64,000 nt of DNA from Streptomyces cyanogenus (GTDB lineage Bacteria > Actinomycetota > Actinomycetes > Streptomycetales > Streptomycetaceae), in the NCBI RefSeq assembly GCF_017526105.1, contig NZ_CP071839.1, positions 6,300,001 to 6,364,000 on the forward strand, read 5' to 3'. Below the pieces are notes generated by a model. That model was not told the origin of the DNA and ran no database searches. It saw nothing but the letters and a program-made list of their open reading frames with translations. Numbering within the stretch: the first letter of the stretch is position 1; each line of letters begins with the position of its first letter. Made by a program: the position numbers and the translations under genes. Shown one piece after another: positions 1-16,264 of this stretch.

Positions 1-1418
<1,418 letters not shown>

Positions 1419-1486
1419 AGTTGCTCGCGTCCACTGTGTTGGTTCTGAAACCACGAACAGCCAACGGTTGTTGATTGTTTCATAGT

Positions 1487-1605
1487 GTTTCGGTGGTCAT
1501 AGCGTGAGGGAAACGCCCGGTTACATACCGAACCCGGAAGCTAAGCCTCACAGCGCCGATGGTACTGCAGGGGGGACCCTGTGGGAGAGTAGGACGCCGC
1601 CGAAC
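1487..1605 (+). rRNA. rrf: 5S ribosomal RNA
   Basis: A complete 5S gene of about 119 nt. It begins GTTTCGGTGGTCAT and ends GACGCCGCCGAAC, so the terminal helix can pair, and it contains the conserved CCGAACCCGGAAGCTAAG stretch. It lies about 70 nt after the 23S gene, in the usual 16S-23S-5S order, and is followed at once by a strong terminator. Confidence 0.96.
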
Positions 1606-1613
1606 AATTTTTG

Positions 1614-1655
1614 AAAGGTCGGATCCTGAACTTCGGTTCGGGGTCCGGCCTTTTT
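1614..1655 (+). terminator. rRNA operon rho-independent terminator
   Basis: A long stem: AAAGGTCGGATCCTGAAC pairs with GTTCGGGGTCCGGCCTTT around a TTCG tetraloop, and a T-run follows. It sits directly behind the 5S gene and closes the rRNA operon. Confidence 0.93.
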
Positions 1656-1703
1656 CTGTTGTGCGTAACGTGAAGTTCACGTTGCGCGCCCAGCATCCCA
1701 GAC

Positions 1704-2381
1704 ATGGGAACTGCAGCAATGCTCAGGGCCGCCGGCGTCGGAGCCGGTGACGAGGTCGTCGTACCGGCCTTCGGGAACGTCGAGGTCGCCGAGGCCGTGA
1801 CCCTGACCGGTGCGCTCCCGGTGTTCGCCGACATAGACCCGGTGACCTACTGCCTGGACGCGGACGCGGTCGAGGCGGCCGTAACGTCCCGTACGGCGGC
1901 GGTCGTTGCCGTACACCGCTTCGGCCGGCGTGCCGACATCGGGCGGTTGCACGCGCTCGGGCAGCGGCACGGGCTGCTGGTCCTGGAGCAGGGCGAGTCC
2001 GAGGCGCCGTACGACGAGATAGCGCAGCGCAGGCAGCGGGCCGCCTATCTCGACGCCAAGTTGAAGGGCGTACGGACGCCCGACGGCGGGGCCGGGCACA
2101 CCTATCAGCAGTACGTCGTGCGGGTGCCGGGCAACGGCCGGCCGGACCGGGACGCCTTCGCACGGGCCCTGCGGGCCAGGGGAGTCGAGTGCCGGGTGCC
2201 GGTGAAGACGCCCGTGCACCGGCTGCCGGAGTTCCGTCGGTACGTGTCGCTGCCGGAGACCGAGGCGGCCGCCGACGAGACGCTGGCGCTGCCCGTGGAC
2301 GCCGCGCTCACCAAGCGGGAGATGCACCGTGTCGTGTCCGCCTGCAACGCCCTGGGCGGTCTGCTTCAGCCCGCCTTCTGA
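1704..2381 (+). CDS. DegT/DnrJ/StrS-type aminotransferase, internally deleted
   Basis: A 225-residue protein resembling PLP-dependent sugar aminotransferases of the DegT/DnrJ/EryC1/StrS family. GAGDEVVVPAF, PVFADIDPVTYCLD and VAVHRFG match the family N-terminal half, and the C-terminal quarter also fits. Normal members have about 370 residues. Here the first 45 or so are missing and, more tellingly, the central block that carries the PLP-binding lysine (usually SFYPTKN-like) is absent: the chain jumps from LVLEQGESEAPYDE to QRRQRAAYLDAKL, which belongs near the end of the catalytic domain. The frame is intact, so it may still be expressed, but normal transamination is not expected. The start is uncertain; upstream in-frame codons run only to a stop at 1671. 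It lies alone between the rRNA terminator and a tRNA gene. Confidence 0.7.
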   Translation: MGTAAMLRAAGVGAGDEVVVPAFGNVEVAEAVTLTGALPVFADIDPVTYCLDADAVEAAVTSRTAAVVAVHRFGRRADIGRLHALGQRHGLLVLEQGESEAPYDEIAQRRQRAAYLDAKLKGVRTPDGGAGHTYQQYVVRVPGNGRPDRDAFARALRARGVECRVPVKTPVHRLPEFRRYVSLPETEAAADETLALPVDAALTKREMHRVVSACNALGGLLQPAF

Positions 2382-2398
2382 CCGGGCACCGAACGAAT

Positions 2399-2428
2399 TT
2401 GGGAACTGAGGCCCGCTCGGGGTACAGT
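2399..2428 (+). promoter_or_regulatory. Probable promoter of tRNA-Thr
   Basis: TTGGGA (2399-2404) and TACAGT (2423-2428) are separated by 18 bp, a fair match to the housekeeping sigma consensus. The -10 lies about 37 bp upstream of the mature tRNA 5' end, and no other gene starts here. Confidence 0.55.
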
Positions 2429-2465
2429 TTCTTCGTCGCCGCGAGGGAAACCTCGAAAACGACAG

Positions 2466-2538
2466 GCCCCTATAGCTCAGTCGGCAGAGCGTCTCCATGG
2501 TAAGGAGAAGGTCAACGGTTCGATTCCGTTTGGGGGCT
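2466..2538 (+). tRNA. tRNA-Thr (anticodon GGT)
   Basis: A 73-nt cloverleaf. The acceptor stem GCCCCTA pairs with TGGGGGC. The anticodon stem TCTCC/GGAGA encloses loop ATGGTAA, giving anticodon GGT for the ACC codon. The T-arm is AACGG-TTCGATT-CCGTT. CCA is not encoded. Confidence 0.97.
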
Positions 2539-2543
2539 CCGAC

Positions 2544-2575
2544 AAAAGGCCCCACCCTTTCGGGTGGGGCCTTTT
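2544..2575. terminator. Bidirectional terminator between tRNA-Thr and the phosphatase gene
   Basis: AAAAGGCCCCACCC and GGGTGGGGCCTTTT form a perfect 14-bp stem around a TTTC loop, with A- and T-runs on the two sides. It can stop transcription from the tRNA on the plus strand and from the phosphatase gene on the minus strand. Confidence 0.9.
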
Positions 2576-2584
2576 CGTGCTTCC

Positions 2585-5344
2585 TCACGCCTCCTTGTGG
2601 ATGCCCGGAACCCGCATCGCCAGAATGGCCATGTCATCTGAGGGGGCGTCCGAGGCGAAGCGCTCGACCGCGCGCATGATGCGGGCCGCGACCGCGCCCG
2701 CCGTCAGACCCGTGCACGTCGTGAGGACGTCGGCGAGGCCGTCGTCGCCCAGCATGCGCGTGCCCTCCCGCCGTTCGGTGACGCCGTCCGTGACGCAGAG
2801 CAGGACGTCACCCGGGTCGAGGCTGACCGTCTCCTCGTACAGCTCCAGGTCTTCGATGACGCCCAGCAGCGGCTGCGGTTCGGCCGCCGCCGTCACCGTG
2901 CCGTCCTGGCGCAGGCGCAGCGGGAGCGGATGGCCGGCGCAGACCACCTTCAGCTCGGCGCTGCCGTCCTCCTGCGGGCGCAGCTCGCCGTAGAGCAGGG
3001 TCAGGAAGCGGCTGCGGTCGCCCTCGTCGAGGATCGCGGAGTTCAGGCGCTCCAGCACGGCCGGGCCGGACAGGCCCTCGCGGGCCAGCAGGCGCAGGGC
3101 GTGCCGGGCCAGGCCGGTGACGGCCGCCGCGTTGGGGCCCGTACCGCAGACGTCGCCGATGGCGAAGCCGTACGCGCCGTTGCCGATGGGGAAGAGGTCG
3201 TAGAAGTCACCGCCGACCTCGTTGCCCTCGCCGGCCGCACGGTAGATGACCTCGACCTCCACGCCGTCGATCTGCGGCAGGCCCGGCGGGAGCAGGCTGC
3301 GCTGGAGGGACTGGCTGATGGCCGTGCGCTCGGAGTAGAGGCGGGCGTTGTCCAGGGCGAGGGCGGCCCGGCGGCTCAGGTCCTCGGCCAGTTCCAGGAT
3401 CTCCTGCCGGAAGTGCTCGTCGGTGGGCTTGCCGAGGGTCAGCATCCCGATGACGCGGTTGCGGGCGACGAGCGGCAGGACGACCGTCTCGCCGCCGACC
3501 GCGGAGGCAGTGGCGAGCGTCGGGCCGATGCCGGAGGAGACCCGGTGCGTGGGGCCGCCGGCCAGGCCGAGGCTGCGCATGGAACTGCGCAGGGCCGCCT
3601 GGTGGGCGACCTCGGCGGGAGCGGTCCACACGCGGGCGCCGGGCGTCGGTACCGGGTCCGGCGGGGGGATCTTCGACAGCAACGACTTGATGCCGTCGAT
3701 GAGTTCCTCGTCCTCGTGCAGGACGTAGGACAGGTAGGGCTCGGATGCCTGGTCGGCGATGGTGTACACCGCGCACCAGGTGGCCAGCGTCGGGACCGTC
3801 ATCTGGGCCATCAGGGCCAGCGTCTGGTCCCGGTCCAGGGTGCCGGCCAGCAGGTCGGAGGCCTCGACGAGGAAGCTGAGGGAGCCGCGGCGCAGCCGTT
3901 CCAGCTCGCCGAGGCGGGCGGACTCGACGGCCAGGGCGATGCGGTCGGCGGCGAACTGCAGGCGCAGCGCCTCCTCGTTGGTGTACCGGCCGGGCGCCTC
4001 GGCGGCGACGCCGAGGGAGCCGGTGAGGCGGCCCTCGACCTTCAGCGGGACCGTGACGACCGAGCGCATGCCGGTGCCGGCGAGCAGGGGTACGGCGCCG
4101 GGGACGGCGGCGAGGTCGTCGTGGACGGCGGGCATGCGGGCGGAGCCGTAGCGGCCGGGGCCCGCCTCGACGGGCACACGCGCGAAGCGCTGGCGGGCGG
4201 AGGGCAGGCCGGTGGAGGCGCGGACCTCTAGCTCCGTCTCGTCGTCGGTGGCGAGCAGCAGGAACGCGGAGTCGCCGTCGAGCATGTCGCGGGCGCGTTC
4301 CACCGTGCGCTGGAGGAGGCCGTCGAGGTCGTCCGGGGCGGGGGAGCCGATGAACACCTCGAAGGGGTCGGCGTTCTGCCCGTCGGAGGCCGGGGACTGG
4401 TCGGTGGCCGGGACGCGGGACGGCGTCTGCAGGACGGCGCGTTCGTGGTCCCGGACCAGGAGGCAGACGGTGGAGGGTTCGCCGCCGGTGTCACGGACCC
4501 GGAGGTGGGAGGCGTACACCTGGGCCACCCGGCCGTCGGCGCCACGGATGCCGTAGGTGCCCTCCCAGCGGGAGAGCTGGAGGGCCTCGGCGATGCCGGT
4601 GCCGGTGCCCGGCGTGTGCGGCCAGGCGGCCAGCTCGGTGAGGGGTTTGCCGATGACGGCGGCCGCCGGGTAGCCGAACAGTTCCTCCGCGTCCTCGTTC
4701 CAGGCGCTGATGCCGCCCTTCCGGTCGACCTGGAGGACGGCGACGCGGACCCGGCCGTCGGCCAGGGGGAGGAGGTCGGCGGGCAGGGCCGGTCCGGCGG
4801 TGCGGGTGCCGACCGGGCGTTCGGGCAGGTCGAGGTGGAACCAGACGTTCTTGTGGGTGGGGGTGTAGTCCACGCCCCAGCGGGTGGCCAGGGCCGCGCA
4901 GAGCTGGAGGCCGCGGCCGCCCTCCCGGTCGGGGCTGCCCATGGTGGCGGGGGAGCCCTGGAGCGGGACCTCGCGCTCGGGGTAGCGGTCGGAGACCTCG
5001 ATGCGCACGCCGTCCTCGGTGCGCAGGCACAGCAGGTCCGCGTGCGTGCCCGCGTGGACGACGGCGTTGGTCACCAGTTCGCTGGTGAGGACGACCGCGT
5101 CGTCGACGATGTCGGCGAAGCCCCAGCCCTGGAGGGTGTCGCGGACGAAGGACCGGGCGGTCGCGACCGATCGTCCGACGGGCTCGAAACTGGCAGCCGC
5201 GCGCGCGGTGATCACAGAACTCCTCGGCCGGTTGTCGACATGCAGGGCTGCGGGGCCGGCCGGCTCGCGCCGCTGCTGCGGCATCGGCTCGCCCGTCGGC
5301 TGTGGCTCCGGGGGCTGTCCCCCGGGGATCAGTCCGGTGGTCAT
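2585..5344 (-). CDS. Multidomain PP2C/SpoIIE-type protein phosphatase (RsbU-like) with anti-sigma kinase domain
   Basis: A 919-residue soluble signalling protein. Domains in order: an RsbW-like HATPase (about 45-175; ELVTNAVVHAG N-box and GGRGLQLCAAL), a PAS domain (about 195-290), two GAF domains (about 330-470 and 495-645), and a C-terminal PP2C/SpoIIE phosphatase (about 690-915; EVGGDFYDLF, GDVCGTGPNAA, LLCVTDGVTERR with metal-binding aspartates). Proteins of this design phosphorylate or dephosphorylate anti-sigma-factor antagonists in partner-switching pathways. No signal or membrane segment is present, and the signal it senses is unknown. The ATG at 5344 is preferred: further upstream only a TTG at 5431 is available in frame. 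It is divergent from osaA across a 411-bp region and is probably monocistronic. Confidence 0.9.
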   Translation of the reverse strand: MTTGLIPGGQPPEPQPTGEPMPQQRREPAGPAALHVDNRPRSSVITARAAASFEPVGRSVATARSFVRDTLQGWGFADIVDDAVVLTSELVTNAVVHAGTHADLLCLRTEDGVRIEVSDRYPEREVPLQGSPATMGSPDREGGRGLQLCAALATRWGVDYTPTHKNVWFHLDLPERPVGTRTAGPALPADLLPLADGRVRVAVLQVDRKGGISAWNEDAEELFGYPAAAVIGKPLTELAAWPHTPGTGTGIAEALQLSRWEGTYGIRGADGRVAQVYASHLRVRDTGGEPSTVCLLVRDHERAVLQTPSRVPATDQSPASDGQNADPFEVFIGSPAPDDLDGLLQRTVERARDMLDGDSAFLLLATDDETELEVRASTGLPSARQRFARVPVEAGPGRYGSARMPAVHDDLAAVPGAVPLLAGTGMRSVVTVPLKVEGRLTGSLGVAAEAPGRYTNEEALRLQFAADRIALAVESARLGELERLRRGSLSFLVEASDLLAGTLDRDQTLALMAQMTVPTLATWCAVYTIADQASEPYLSYVLHEDEELIDGIKSLLSKIPPPDPVPTPGARVWTAPAEVAHQAALRSSMRSLGLAGGPTHRVSSGIGPTLATASAVGGETVVLPLVARNRVIGMLTLGKPTDEHFRQEILELAEDLSRRAALALDNARLYSERTAISQSLQRSLLPPGLPQIDGVEVEVIYRAAGEGNEVGGDFYDLFPIGNGAYGFAIGDVCGTGPNAAAVTGLARHALRLLAREGLSGPAVLERLNSAILDEGDRSRFLTLLYGELRPQEDGSAELKVVCAGHPLPLRLRQDGTVTAAAEPQPLLGVIEDLELYEETVSLDPGDVLLCVTDGVTERREGTRMLGDDGLADVLTTCTGLTAGAVAARIMRAVERFASDAPSDDMAILAMRVPGIHKEA

Positions 5345-5755
5345 GGTGTCCGGCCGCCCCTCCGATGCCCGCTCGTACTCGTGCCACCGCCCAGGCCGGT
5401 CGGACCGGTGCGGCTGGACAGCCGCATGCAAGGTTACTTACCTTCGCCGTCCGAGCGGATGCCGGTCGGAGGTGTTTACGCCCCCAGGGTGTGCGGACGA
5501 TGTGCGAAGGTGCCGAACTGTTATGGCCTGGTTCGGCCGGGGTGAAACACTGGGCAGGCTTCTGATGGAGGTCGGGTCGGGCTGCGTGTGTTCCGTGTAC
5601 GGCGGGCAGCAGAGCCTGGTGTGGCCGGATCCCGTCTGGCAGATATACGCAGCAGTAACCGGTACGCGGAAGTAACCGGTATGCCGATGACCGGCACGCC
5701 GGGGCCGAAGCGGCCGAGCACAGCAGTAACGGTCTACCCCTCCGGGAGGGACACA
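5345..5755. promoter_or_regulatory. Divergent regulatory region with repeated AGTAACC elements
   Basis: A 411-bp region between the phosphatase gene and osaA with no credible gene. Near the osaA start the 11-mer AGTAACCGGTA occurs exactly twice (5654-5664 and 5671-5681, 17-bp period), and a shorter AGTAACGGT lies at 5725-5733. Near the phosphatase start, AAGGTTACTTACCTT (around 5430-5444) carries AGTAACC on the other strand. These look like binding sites for a regulator of both genes; the regulator is not known. Confidence 0.45.
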
Positions 5756-11218
<5,463 letters not shown>

Positions 11219-11500
11219 GCATGGCCGGCGGCGCGGCCGGGCATGCGGCACATGCCGGGGGAACCTCCGGCGGGTGCCGGGAGTTGCTGCATGATGAAGG
11301 CCGGAAGCGCGCGGAAGGCCGGATTCCGGGAACTGTCCGGGGCTCGGCCGCGTTTCCGGTACGTGCACAGTGACATCGCGGTGACAGGGTGTGGCGACAG
11401 GCGGGGTGCGGCTACGATGACCGGCACAAGGACGGGCGGCGAAAGGGAGTCGTCCCCTGGGGCGGCGCCCGGTGTACCGCCGGGGCGAGGAGGGCGGGCC

Positions 11501-12181
11501 ATGGTGCAGAAGGCCAAGATCCTCCTGGTCGATGACCGGCCGGAGAATCTGCTGGCGCTGGAGGCCATCCTCTCTGCGCTCGATCAGACGCTGGTTCGGG
11601 CATCGAGCGGGGAGGAAGCGCTCAAAGCACTGCTCACGGACGATTTCGCGGTCATTCTGCTGGATGTCCAGATGCCGGGCATGGACGGGTTCGAGACCGC
11701 CGCGCACATCAAGCGGCGCGAGCGGACCCGGGACATCCCGATCATCTTCCTGACGGCGATCAACCACGGCCCGCACCACACCTTCCGGGGCTATGCGGCG
11801 GGCGCGGTGGACTACATCTCCAAGCCGTTCGACCCGTGGGTGCTGCGCGCGAAGGTCTCGGTCTTCGTCGAGCTGTACATGAAGAACTGCCAGCTCCGAG
11901 AGCAGGCGGCGCTCCTGCGCCTGCAGTTGGAGGGCGGCGGCAAGGGCGGGGCCGCCGGCAAGGAGTCGGCCGGGCTGCTCGCCGAGCTGTCCGCGCGGCT
12001 CGCGGCCGTCGAGGAGCAGGCGGAGGCGCTGTCCAAGCAGCTGGACGACGACTCCGCGGACGCGGCGGCGGTGGCCACGGCGGCTCATCTGGAGCGCAAG
12101 CTCACCGGGCTGCGCCGCGCTCTCGACGCGCTGGAGCCGGGCTCGGACGGCGCGGGTGCCTCGGTGCCCTCGCAGAACTGA
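11501..12181 (+). CDS. osaB: Response regulator OsaB with coiled-coil C-terminus
   Basis: A 226-residue response regulator. The receiver domain (residues 1-125) shows the acidic pair in LLVDDRPENLL, the phospho-acceptor Asp in ILLDVQMPGMDGFE, the switch Thr in IIFLTA and the Lys in YISKPFDP. No DNA-binding domain follows. The remaining 100 residues are Ala/Glu-rich heptads, probably a coiled coil, so output is likely through protein contact. OsaB is known as the osmoadaptation regulator paired with OsaA in Streptomyces. It lies 282 bp after osaA. The ATG at 11501 has GAGGAGG about eight bases upstream, and upstream starts would add a low-complexity tail. Confidence 0.88.
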   Translation: MVQKAKILLVDDRPENLLALEAILSALDQTLVRASSGEEALKALLTDDFAVILLDVQMPGMDGFETAAHIKRRERTRDIPIIFLTAINHGPHHTFRGYAAGAVDYISKPFDPWVLRAKVSVFVELYMKNCQLREQAALLRLQLEGGGKGGAAGKESAGLLAELSARLAAVEEQAEALSKQLDDDSADAAAVATAAHLERKLTGLRRALDALEPGSDGAGASVPSQN

Positions 12182-12305
12182 CCCACGCCCCGACCGCAGT
12201 TGCGGATGAGTGTGCGTCAGTTCCGGGCCCCGGCAAGCACGACACGAACGGGTGAAGCTGTGGGCACACGTGTCCGCCGCCGTCTCCCCCGGTAATCTCA
12301 CATCC

Positions 12306-15050
12306 ATGGCCTCACGTCCCTCCGCAGCCAAGAAGCAGCCCGCCAAGAAGGCGGCTGCTCCCGTGAAGGCTCCGGCGAAGAAGGCCGCCGCGAAGAGGGT
12401 CCCGGCAAAGAAGGCGCCCGCCAGGAAGGCCGCGGTGAAGAAGGCCGCGCCCGCGAAGCCGGCACCCAGCCCCACCGGGGGCGTGTACCGGCTGGTGCGC
12501 GCCCTCTGGCTCGGCCTCGCGCACGCCGTCGGCGCCGTCTTCCGCGGCATAGGGCAGGGCGCGAAGAACCTGGACCCGGCCCACCGCAAGGACGGCGTCG
12601 CGCTGCTGCTGTTCGCTGTCGCGCTGATCGTCGCCGCCGGTACCTGGGCGGACCTGCGCGGCCCCGTCGGCGACCTGGTCGAGATCCTGGTCACCGGCGC
12701 CTTCGGCCGGCTCGACCTGCTGGTGCCGATACTGCTCGCGGTGATCGCCGTACGGTTCGTGCGGCACCCGGAGAAGCCGGAGGCCAACGGGCGGATCGTG
12801 ATCGGCCTGTCCGCGCTCGTCATCGGCGTGCTCGGCCAGGTCCACATCGCCTGCGGCTCGCCCGCGCGCAGCGCCGGCATGCAGGGCATAAGGGACGCCG
12901 GCGGCCTCATCGGCTGGGCGGCGGCCACCCCGCTGACCTACACCATGAGCGAGGTACTCGCCGTACCCCTGCTGGTGCTGCTGACGGTCTTCGGACTGCT
13001 CGTGGTGACCGCCACCCCGGTCAACGCCGTCCCGCAGCGGCTGCGCACGCTCGGTGTGCACCTGGGAGTGCTGCACGATCCCGAGGCGGACCGGCTCGTC
13101 CTGGACGACGAGGGCTACGACGAGCAGTGGCGCGAGACGACGCCCGCGCGCCCGCGCAGGCGCGCAGGCGCACCTCGGGCGTACGACCCGGAGCGCGCCG
13201 AGGAGGAGGCCCTCACGCAGCGCCGCGGGCGGCCCAGGCGCTCCGCGGTGCCACAGCCGGACCCGCAGCGGCAGCTGGACGCCGTGGACGTCGCCGCCGC
13301 CGCGGCAGCCGCGCTCGACGGTGCCGTGCAGCACGGCATGCCACCGTCCCCGCTCGTCGCCGACCTCACCCAGGGGGTGAGCGTGGGCGAACGCGAGGAC
13401 ACCACCCCGGTGCCCACACCGGCGCCCGCGCCCACGCCCGCACCGGCGGCGGTCCCGGCCGCCCGCCCCAGGCAGGAGAAACTCAGCACCGGCAGCGTCC
13501 CCGACCTCACCAAGAAGGCCCCCGACGAGCCCCGCGACCTGCCCGCGCGCGCGGAGCAGCTCCAGCTGTCCGGCGACATCACCTACGCGCTGCCCTCGCT
13601 GGACCTGCTGACCCGCGGCGGCCCGGGCAAGGCGCGCAGCGCCGCCAACGACGCCGTCGTCGCCTCGCTCACCCAGGTCTTCACCGAGTTCAAGGTCGAC
13701 GCGGCCGTCACCGGCTTCACCCGCGGCCCGACGGTCACCCGTTACGAGGTCGAGCTGGGCCCCGCCGTGAAGGTCGAGCGGATCACCGCGCTGACCAAGA
13801 ACATCGCCTACGCCGTCGCCAGCCCGGACGTGCGGATCATCAGCCCCATCCCCGGCAAGTCCGCGGTGGGCATCGAGATCCCGAACACCGACCGGGAGAT
13901 GGTCAACCTCGGCGACGTGCTGCGTCTGGCGGAGTCCGCCGAGGACGACGACCCGATGCTGGTGGCCTTCGGCAAGGACGTCGAGGGCGGGTACGTCATG
14001 CACTCGCTGGCGAAGATGCCGCACATGCTGGTCGCCGGCGCCACCGGCTCCGGCAAGTCGTCCTGCATCAACTGCCTGATCACCTCGGTCATGATGCGGG
14101 CGACGCCGGAGGACGTCCGGATGATCCTGGTCGACCCCAAGCGGGTCGAGCTGACCGCCTACGAGGGCATCCCGCACCTGATCACGCCGATCATCACCAA
14201 CCCCAAGCGGGCCGCCGAGGCGCTGCAGTGGGTGGTCCGGGAGATGGACCTCAGGTACGACGACCTGGCCGCCTACGGGTACCGGCACATCGACGACTTC
14301 AACCGCGCGGTGCGCGAGGGCAAGGTCAAGCCGCCCGAGGGCAGCGAGCGGGAGCTGCAGCCGTACCCGTACCTGCTGGTGATCGTGGACGAGCTGGCGG
14401 ACCTGATGATGGTGGCCCCGCGTGACGTCGAGGACGCGATCGTGCGCATCACGCAGCTCGCGCGCGCGGCCGGCATCCACCTGGTCCTCGCCACCCAGCG
14501 TCCGTCGGTCGACGTGGTCACGGGTCTGATCAAGGCCAACGTGCCCTCCCGGCTCGCCTTCGCCACCTCCTCGCTCGCCGACTCCCGGGTGATCCTCGAC
14601 CAGCCCGGCGCCGAGAAGCTGATCGGCAAGGGCGACGGCCTGTTCCTGCCGATGGGCGCGAACAAGCCGACCCGTATGCAGGGCGCCTTCGTGACCGAGG
14701 AGGAGGTCGCGGCCGTCGTCCGGCACTGCAAGGAGCAGATGGCGCCCGTCTTCCGGGACGACGTCACCGTGGGCACCAAGCAGAAGAAGGAGATCGACGA
14801 GGACATCGGCGACGACCTGGACCTGCTGTGCCAGGCGGCCGAGCTGGTCGTCTCCACCCAGTTCGGGTCGACCTCGATGCTCCAGCGCAAGCTGCGCGTC
14901 GGCTTCGCCAAGGCCGGACGGCTCATGGACCTCATGGAGTCCCGCAACATCGTGGGACCGAGCGAGGGCTCCAAGGCGCGTGACGTCCTGGTGAAACCCG
15001 ACGAGCTGGACGGTGTGCTCGCCGTGATTCGCGGGGAGTCCGAAGGGTGA
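12306..15050 (+). CDS. ftsK: DNA translocase FtsK/SpoIIIE
   Basis: A 914-residue membrane-anchored DNA pump that clears chromosomes from closing septa; in Streptomyces this is mainly the sporulation septum. The N-terminus is a Lys/Ala/Pro-rich tail (about 1-55), then come four or so hydrophobic helices (about 95-235), a Pro/Arg-rich linker, and the RecA-like motor with Walker A GATGSGKSS (near 580) and Walker B LLVIVDELADLMM. The C-terminal winged-helix gamma domain (VSTQFGSTSMLQRKLRVGF) recognises polar DNA motifs. Length is normal for the genus. The ATG at 12306 starts the basic tail; a longer start would add sequence that does not resemble the family. Confidence 0.95.
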   Translation: MASRPSAAKKQPAKKAAAPVKAPAKKAAAKRVPAKKAPARKAAVKKAAPAKPAPSPTGGVYRLVRALWLGLAHAVGAVFRGIGQGAKNLDPAHRKDGVALLLFAVALIVAAGTWADLRGPVGDLVEILVTGAFGRLDLLVPILLAVIAVRFVRHPEKPEANGRIVIGLSALVIGVLGQVHIACGSPARSAGMQGIRDAGGLIGWAAATPLTYTMSEVLAVPLLVLLTVFGLLVVTATPVNAVPQRLRTLGVHLGVLHDPEADRLVLDDEGYDEQWRETTPARPRRRAGAPRAYDPERAEEEALTQRRGRPRRSAVPQPDPQRQLDAVDVAAAAAAALDGAVQHGMPPSPLVADLTQGVSVGEREDTTPVPTPAPAPTPAPAAVPAARPRQEKLSTGSVPDLTKKAPDEPRDLPARAEQLQLSGDITYALPSLDLLTRGGPGKARSAANDAVVASLTQVFTEFKVDAAVTGFTRGPTVTRYEVELGPAVKVERITALTKNIAYAVASPDVRIISPIPGKSAVGIEIPNTDREMVNLGDVLRLAESAEDDDPMLVAFGKDVEGGYVMHSLAKMPHMLVAGATGSGKSSCINCLITSVMMRATPEDVRMILVDPKRVELTAYEGIPHLITPIITNPKRAAEALQWVVREMDLRYDDLAAYGYRHIDDFNRAVREGKVKPPEGSERELQPYPYLLVIVDELADLMMVAPRDVEDAIVRITQLARAAGIHLVLATQRPSVDVVTGLIKANVPSRLAFATSSLADSRVILDQPGAEKLIGKGDGLFLPMGANKPTRMQGAFVTEEEVAAVVRHCKEQMAPVFRDDVTVGTKQKKEIDEDIGDDLDLLCQAAELVVSTQFGSTSMLQRKLRVGFAKAGRLMDLMESRNIVGPSEGSKARDVLVKPDELDGVLAVIRGESEG

Positions 15051-15331
15051 GTGACGAAGGGCCGTTCGGCGGAAGTGGGTTACGTCGGCCGGCCGGATCG
15101 CCGTGATCCACCTGTTAGATGTCGGTGAGCAACCGTTTCCCTTTGTCGTACGTCAAGTTGAGCGAGAGGACAGGTAGGGCCCGGATCCTGGGGTATCTGC
15201 CTGTCACGTCCTCGGAATGTCGGGCCATTCCGATGGCGTACAAAGTCCCACCGCCCGGTTGCCCCACCCTTTCGTACCCCCCCTAGACTGAGCTTCCAGC
15301 ACAGGTGGCTACACGCTCGAAAGGCGCCCCC

Positions 15332-16174
15332 GTGTCCATCGGCAACTCCCCTGAAGACGAGCGTCCGTTCCGAGACGAGTCCCAGGAAGCCCGACCCTCC
15401 GTGGGCCGCGCACTGCAGCAGGCGCGGATCGCGGCCGGGCTCACCGTGGACGACGTCAGCAGTGCCACTCGTGTCCGTATCGCCATCGTGCACGCCATCG
15501 AGGCGGACGACTTCGCCCCCTGCGGCGGCGCCGTGTACGCCCGTGGGCACATCCGCACGCTGGCCAGGGCCGTCCACCTCGACCCCGAGCCGCTGATCGC
15601 CCAGTACGACGCCGAGCACGGCGGCCGGCCCGCGCCCACCCCCGCCGCACCCCTGTTCGAGGCGGAGCGGATCCGGCCGGAGCGGCGCGGCCCGAACTGG
15701 ACCGCGGCGATGGTCGCCGCGATCGTCGTCGTGATCGGGTTCGTCGGGTTCACCGCGTTCAAGGGCGGCGACAGCTCCGGCGACTCCAAGGCGCAGGTCG
15801 CCGAGGGCGCCACGGCCGCCACGGTGAAGTCCGCCCCGCCGAAGACGAAGAAGCCCAAGCCCGCCGAGCCGACCGGCGAGCCCTCCGACAGCGCCATCGC
15901 CGCCGCCCCCCAGGACAAGGTGACCGTCCAGGTCAGCGCCCCCAACGGACGCAGCTGGATCTCGGTCAAGGACCACAACGGCCGGATGCTCTTCGACGGG
16001 CTGCTGAAGAAGGGCCAGCACAAGACCTTCCAGGACAGCTCCAAGATCAACCTGATCCTCGGGGACGCCGGCGCGATCGAGCTGTACGTCAACGGCAAGA
16101 AGATCGAGGACACCTTCCGGCCCGGCGCGGTGGAGCGGCTCACCTACACCAAGGGCGACCCGGTGGCGGGCTGA
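15332..16174 (+). CDS. RodZ-like HTH membrane protein
   Basis: A 280-residue protein with a RodZ-type plan: an Xre-like helix-turn-helix (about 25-95; LQQARIAAGLTVDDVSSAT), a basic linker, one membrane helix (about 125-147; MVAAIVVVIGFVGFTAF), an Ala/Lys/Pro-rich linker and a C-terminal extracytoplasmic beta domain of the DUF4115 kind (VQVSAPNGRSWISVKDHNGR). RodZ proteins link the cytoskeleton to wall synthesis; whether this actinobacterial form does so is inference. The GTG at 15332 has GAAAGG at good spacing, while the GTG at 15305 has none. A TAGACT -10 candidate lies at 15284-15289. Confidence 0.82.
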   Translation: MSIGNSPEDERPFRDESQEARPSVGRALQQARIAAGLTVDDVSSATRVRIAIVHAIEADDFAPCGGAVYARGHIRTLARAVHLDPEPLIAQYDAEHGGRPAPTPAAPLFEAERIRPERRGPNWTAAMVAAIVVVIGFVGFTAFKGGDSSGDSKAQVAEGATAATVKSAPPKTKKPKPAEPTGEPSDSAIAAAPQDKVTVQVSAPNGRSWISVKDHNGRMLFDGLLKKGQHKTFQDSSKINLILGDAGAIELYVNGKKIEDTFRPGAVERLTYTKGDPVAG

Positions 16175-16264
16175 CGGCCGGGCGCGGCGGATGTGACGGA
16201 GTCGGCCACAATCGGCCAACCCCGTCGACGTGGGCTGTCAGTGAGACAAAGTAGTCTTGAGCCC

